Below, in pieces: positions 22,540 through 24,499 of a stretch of DNA of 24,499 nucleotides. Source of the stretch: QNFN01 sp033722135 (GTDB lineage Bacteria > Pseudomonadota > Gammaproteobacteria > QNFN01); NCBI GenBank assembly GCA_033722135.1, contig JAWVZO010000015.1, positions 1-24,499 of the forward strand, in the 5' to 3' direction. Within the stretch, counting starts at the first letter, position 1. Each line of letters starts with the position of its first letter. The position numbers and the translations under genes are program-made. The notes beneath the pieces are model-generated. The model was not told the DNA's origin, did not search any database, and saw only the letters and a program-made list of their open reading frames with translations.

Positions 22540-24072
22540 TCAGTGGTTGCTCGGGAAGGTGTACTTGATCCCCTCGCGCACCCCGGCCGACGGCCAGCGC
22601 TGGGTGATGGTCTTGCGCCGGGTGTAGAAGCGCATCGCGTCGGGTCCGTAGGCAGAGAGATCGCCGAACAGCGAGCGCTTCCAGCCACCGAAGCTGTGGT
22701 AGGCGACCGGCACCGGAAGCGGCACGTTGACGCCGACCATGCCGACCTTGATGTTGTCGGTGAAGTAGCGCGCCACCTCGCCGTCGCGGGTGAAGACGCA
22801 GGTGCCGTTGCCGTACTCGTGGGCGTCGATCAGCTCCATCGCCTGCTGTAGCGTCTCGACGCGCACCACCGTCAGCACCGGGCCGAAGATCTCGTCCCGG
22901 TAGATCTTCATGCCGGGGGTCACCCGGTCGAACAGGCAGCCGCCGAGGTAGTAGCCGTCCGGGTGGTCCGGCACCTCGATGCCGCGGCCGTCGACCACCA
23001 GTTCGGCGCCCTCCTCGACGCCGAGGTCGACGTAGCCGCGCACCTTGTCGCAGTGCTCGCGGGTCACCAGCGGGCCCATGTCGTGGCCCTCCTCGAGGCC
23101 GTTGCCGACCTTCATGTGCGCGAGCTCGTCCTTGAGCTTCGCGACCACCGCGTCGCCGGTCTCCTCGCCGACCGCGACGACGACCGGGATCGCCATGCAG
23201 CGTTCGCCGCACGAGCCGTAGGCCGCGCCCATCAGCGCGGTGACGGCGTTGTCGACGTCGGCATCGGGCATCACGACCGCGTGGTTCTTGGCGCCGCCGA
23301 GCGCCTGCACGCGCTTGCCGTGGGCGGTGCCCGTCGCGTAGATGTACTCGGCGATCGGCGTCGAGCCGACGAAGCTGACCGCCTGCACGCGCGGGTCGGT
23401 GAGCAGCGTGTCGACCGCCTCCTTGCCGCCGTTGACCACGTTCAGGACCCCCGGCGGCAGGCCCGCCTCCTCGAGCAGCCGGGGCACGAACAGCGCCGAG
23501 GTCGGGTCCTTCTCCGACGGCTTGAGCACGAAGGTATTGCCGGCGACCAGCGCCGCCGGGTACATCCACAGCGGCACCATGACCGGGAAGTTGAACGGCG
23601 TGATGCCGGCGACCACGCCGAGCGGCTGGAACTCGCTCCAGGAGTCGATGCCCGGCCCGACGTCGCGGCAGTGCTCGCCCTTGAGCGTCTCCGGCGCGTA
23701 GCAGGCGTACTCGACGTTCTCGATGCCGCGCTGCAGCTCGCCCATCGAATCGGCGAACACCTTCCCGTGCTCCTCGGTCAGCAGCCGGCAGATCTCGTCG
23801 GCGCGCTCCTCGAGCAGCTGCTTGAAGCGGAACATGATCCGCGCGCGCTTCGCCGGGGGCGTCGCGCGCCAGGCGGGAAACGCCGCCTCGGCGGCGGCGA
23901 TCGCCTGCTCCACCGTCGCCTGGTCGGCCATCTCGACCTGGCGGATCACCCGGCCGGTTGCCGGGTTGTAGACGGGTTGCGTCGGACCGCCCGAGGTGAC
24001 GACCTCGCCGTTGATCAGGTGGCCGACGGTCTCGCTTCCGGCCTGCTGCCGGGTCCGTTCTGCTGTCTGCAT
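22540..24072 (-). CDS. mmsA: CoA-acylating methylmalonate-semialdehyde dehydrogenase
   Basis: The enzyme oxidises methylmalonate semialdehyde to propionyl-CoA, or malonate semialdehyde to acetyl-CoA, with NAD+ and CoA and loss of CO2. The 510-residue protein has the ALDH fold: GITPFNFPVMVPLWMYPAALVAGNTFVLKPSEKDP with N161, ALGGAKNHAVVMPDAD (257-272), and catalytic C292 in CGERCMAI. The position of the general-base Glu of ordinary ALDHs falls in the GGAKNH segment without a Glu, as expected for the CoA-dependent group. The ATG at 24072 gives the usual length; upstream in-frame codons run through the repeat region. Upstream on the same strand is an omega-aminotransferase, which would supply malonate semialdehyde from beta-alanine. 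The start has only a weak purine-rich site. Confidence 0.96.
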   Translation of the reverse strand: MQTAERTRQQAGSETVGHLINGEVVTSGGPTQPVYNPATGRVIRQVEMADQATVEQAIAAAEAAFPAWRATPPAKRARIMFRFKQLLEERADEICRLLTEEHGKVFADSMGELQRGIENVEYACYAPETLKGEHCRDVGPGIDSWSEFQPLGVVAGITPFNFPVMVPLWMYPAALVAGNTFVLKPSEKDPTSALFVPRLLEEAGLPPGVLNVVNGGKEAVDTLLTDPRVQAVSFVGSTPIAEYIYATGTAHGKRVQALGGAKNHAVVMPDADVDNAVTALMGAAYGSCGERCMAIPVVVAVGEETGDAVVAKLKDELAHMKVGNGLEEGHDMGPLVTREHCDKVRGYVDLGVEEGAELVVDGRGIEVPDHPDGYYLGGCLFDRVTPGMKIYRDEIFGPVLTVVRVETLQQAMELIDAHEYGNGTCVFTRDGEVARYFTDNIKVGMVGVNVPLPVPVAYHSFGGWKRSLFGDLSAYGPDAMRFYTRRKTITQRWPSAGVREGIKYTFPSNH

Positions 24073-24137
24073 GGTTCTCTGCTCGTCTGTGCCGTCCGAC
24101 GAACTGACGCACCGGAAGGCATGGTGGTTGATTTCAT

Positions 24138-24345
24138 TGTAGGCCGGGCTCCGGCCCGACGTGGCGGTCTCTCTCAAGGGCGTTGTCGGGCTGGAGTCCG
24201 ACCCACATGGAATCCGGATCCTCCCCGAAATCAACGTGTGAACCGAAGACCGGCGCCATCGCCGTTGTGACGTCGGACCGAAGTCCAATCCGCACCCGTG
24301 TGGTCATGAGCAATTCCGTGGGTCGGGCTTCAAGCCCGCCCGGGG
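24138..24345. repeat. Four degenerate palindromic repeats in the aminotransferase-mmsA gap
   Basis: The 301-bp gap 24073-24373 holds no gene. It contains four related imperfect palindromes: 24138-24165 (core GGCCGGGCTCCGGCCCGAC), 24182-24210 (core GTCGGGCTGGAGTCCGACCC), 24264-24300 (core GTCGGACCGAAGTCCAATCC) and 24317-24345 (core GGTCGGGCTTCAAGCCCGCC). They share a GTCGG-RCY-n-AG-YCCGACC pattern, often flanked by GTGG or CCAC. They look like a REP/BIME-type family of dispersed intergenic palindromes. No promoter for mmsA was clear among them. Confidence 0.65.
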
Positions 24346-24373
24346 AAGGGCTGGGCCAGTGACCCCGGTCGCG

Positions 24374-24499
24374 CTATCCGGCCTCGCCGAGCGCCTCGCC
24401 GAGTGCGTTGACCAGCGCGTCGATCTCCCCACGTTCCGTGATGAACGGCGGCGCGAGGGCGATGCAGTCACCACCGTAGCGGACGTAGAAGCCCTTCTC
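24374..24499 (-). CDS. Omega-amino acid--pyruvate aminotransferase, C-terminal end only
   Basis: Only the last 41 codons are inside the window; the 5' part lies beyond the right edge. The fragment KGFYVRYGGDCIALAPPF followed by EIDALVNALGEALGEA is the typical end of class III (fold type I) PLP aminotransferases, closest in pattern to the beta-alanine:pyruvate enzymes. The stop is TAG at 24374-24376. Together with mmsA and the LysR gene it points to beta-alanine or omega-amine catabolism. The PLP lysine and substrate residues are outside the window, so the subtype rests on the tail motif and context. Confidence 0.82.
   Translation of the reverse strand, partial: EKGFYVRYGGDCIALAPPFITERGEIDALVNALGEALGEAG

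Noticed and set aside
1..24499. CRISPR arrays, tRNAs, rRNAs, insertion sequences or prophage genes
   Set aside because: No regularly spaced direct repeats, clover-leaf motifs, transposase or phage protein motifs were seen on either strand. The four palindromes near 24.2 kb are irregular in spacing and sequence.

Overview
The window is a compact, GC-rich chromosomal stretch from a proteobacterium, most likely a gammaproteobacterium. The evidence is an SRP RNA of the short 4.5S type placed directly upstream of dnaX, a DnaX zinc module with the E. coli cysteine spacing, and the NnrU, DUF502 and DUF6494/DUF971 families. A Chromatiales/Ectothiorhodospiraceae-like host is only an impression. There are no transposases, phage genes, tRNAs, rRNAs or CRISPR arrays. 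It looks like core and lightly accessory chromosome.

Layout. 1-1251: dnaX (3' end cut off by the window) preceded by ffs, both on the minus strand. 1483-3761: two soluble histidine kinases, one a PAS-kinase-receiver hybrid, convergent and overlapping by 10 bp. 3876-6624: an unrecognised protein, then cardiolipin synthase and an exported ankyrin protein as a tight pair. 6790-7740: two small exported proteins that share a leader and a short proline motif, each closed by nearly the same terminator hairpin. 7766-10071 (minus): an APH-fold kinase translationally coupled to an unusual enolase homologue. 10190-12439 (plus): a DUF502 membrane protein and a divergent pyruvate kinase. 12492-14834: an AT-rich promoter island driving a DUF2089 - LemA - TPM lipoprotein cassette. 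14870-15286: a c-type cytochrome with no methionine in its mature part. 15421-18025: an alpha-methylacyl-CoA racemase, NnrU and a patatin-like hydrolase. 18118-18686: the DUF6494/DUF971 pair. 18800-21370: an MmgE/PrpD enzyme, an unrecognised helical protein and a small acidic/basic protein. 21511-24499: a LysR regulator, mmsA and the end of an omega-aminotransferase. This last group reads as a beta-alanine (or omega-amino acid) catabolic cluster, with four degenerate palindromes in the 301-bp gap between its two enzymes.

The best candidate for something undescribed is 7766-12439. A small-molecule kinase is coupled by an ATGA overlap to an enolase homologue that keeps all metal ligands and the catalytic lysine but has Asp for the conserved Glu of the QEFM motif and Ala for the conserved active-site His of the SHRSGE motif. 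A pyruvate kinase that departs from its family signature lies nearby. Together they suggest a variant of the phosphorylate / dehydrate / dephosphorylate logic of lower glycolysis acting on another substrate; this is inference. Secondary candidates are the tandem secreted repeat proteins, the Met-less cytochrome c and the DUF2089-LemA-TPM cassette.
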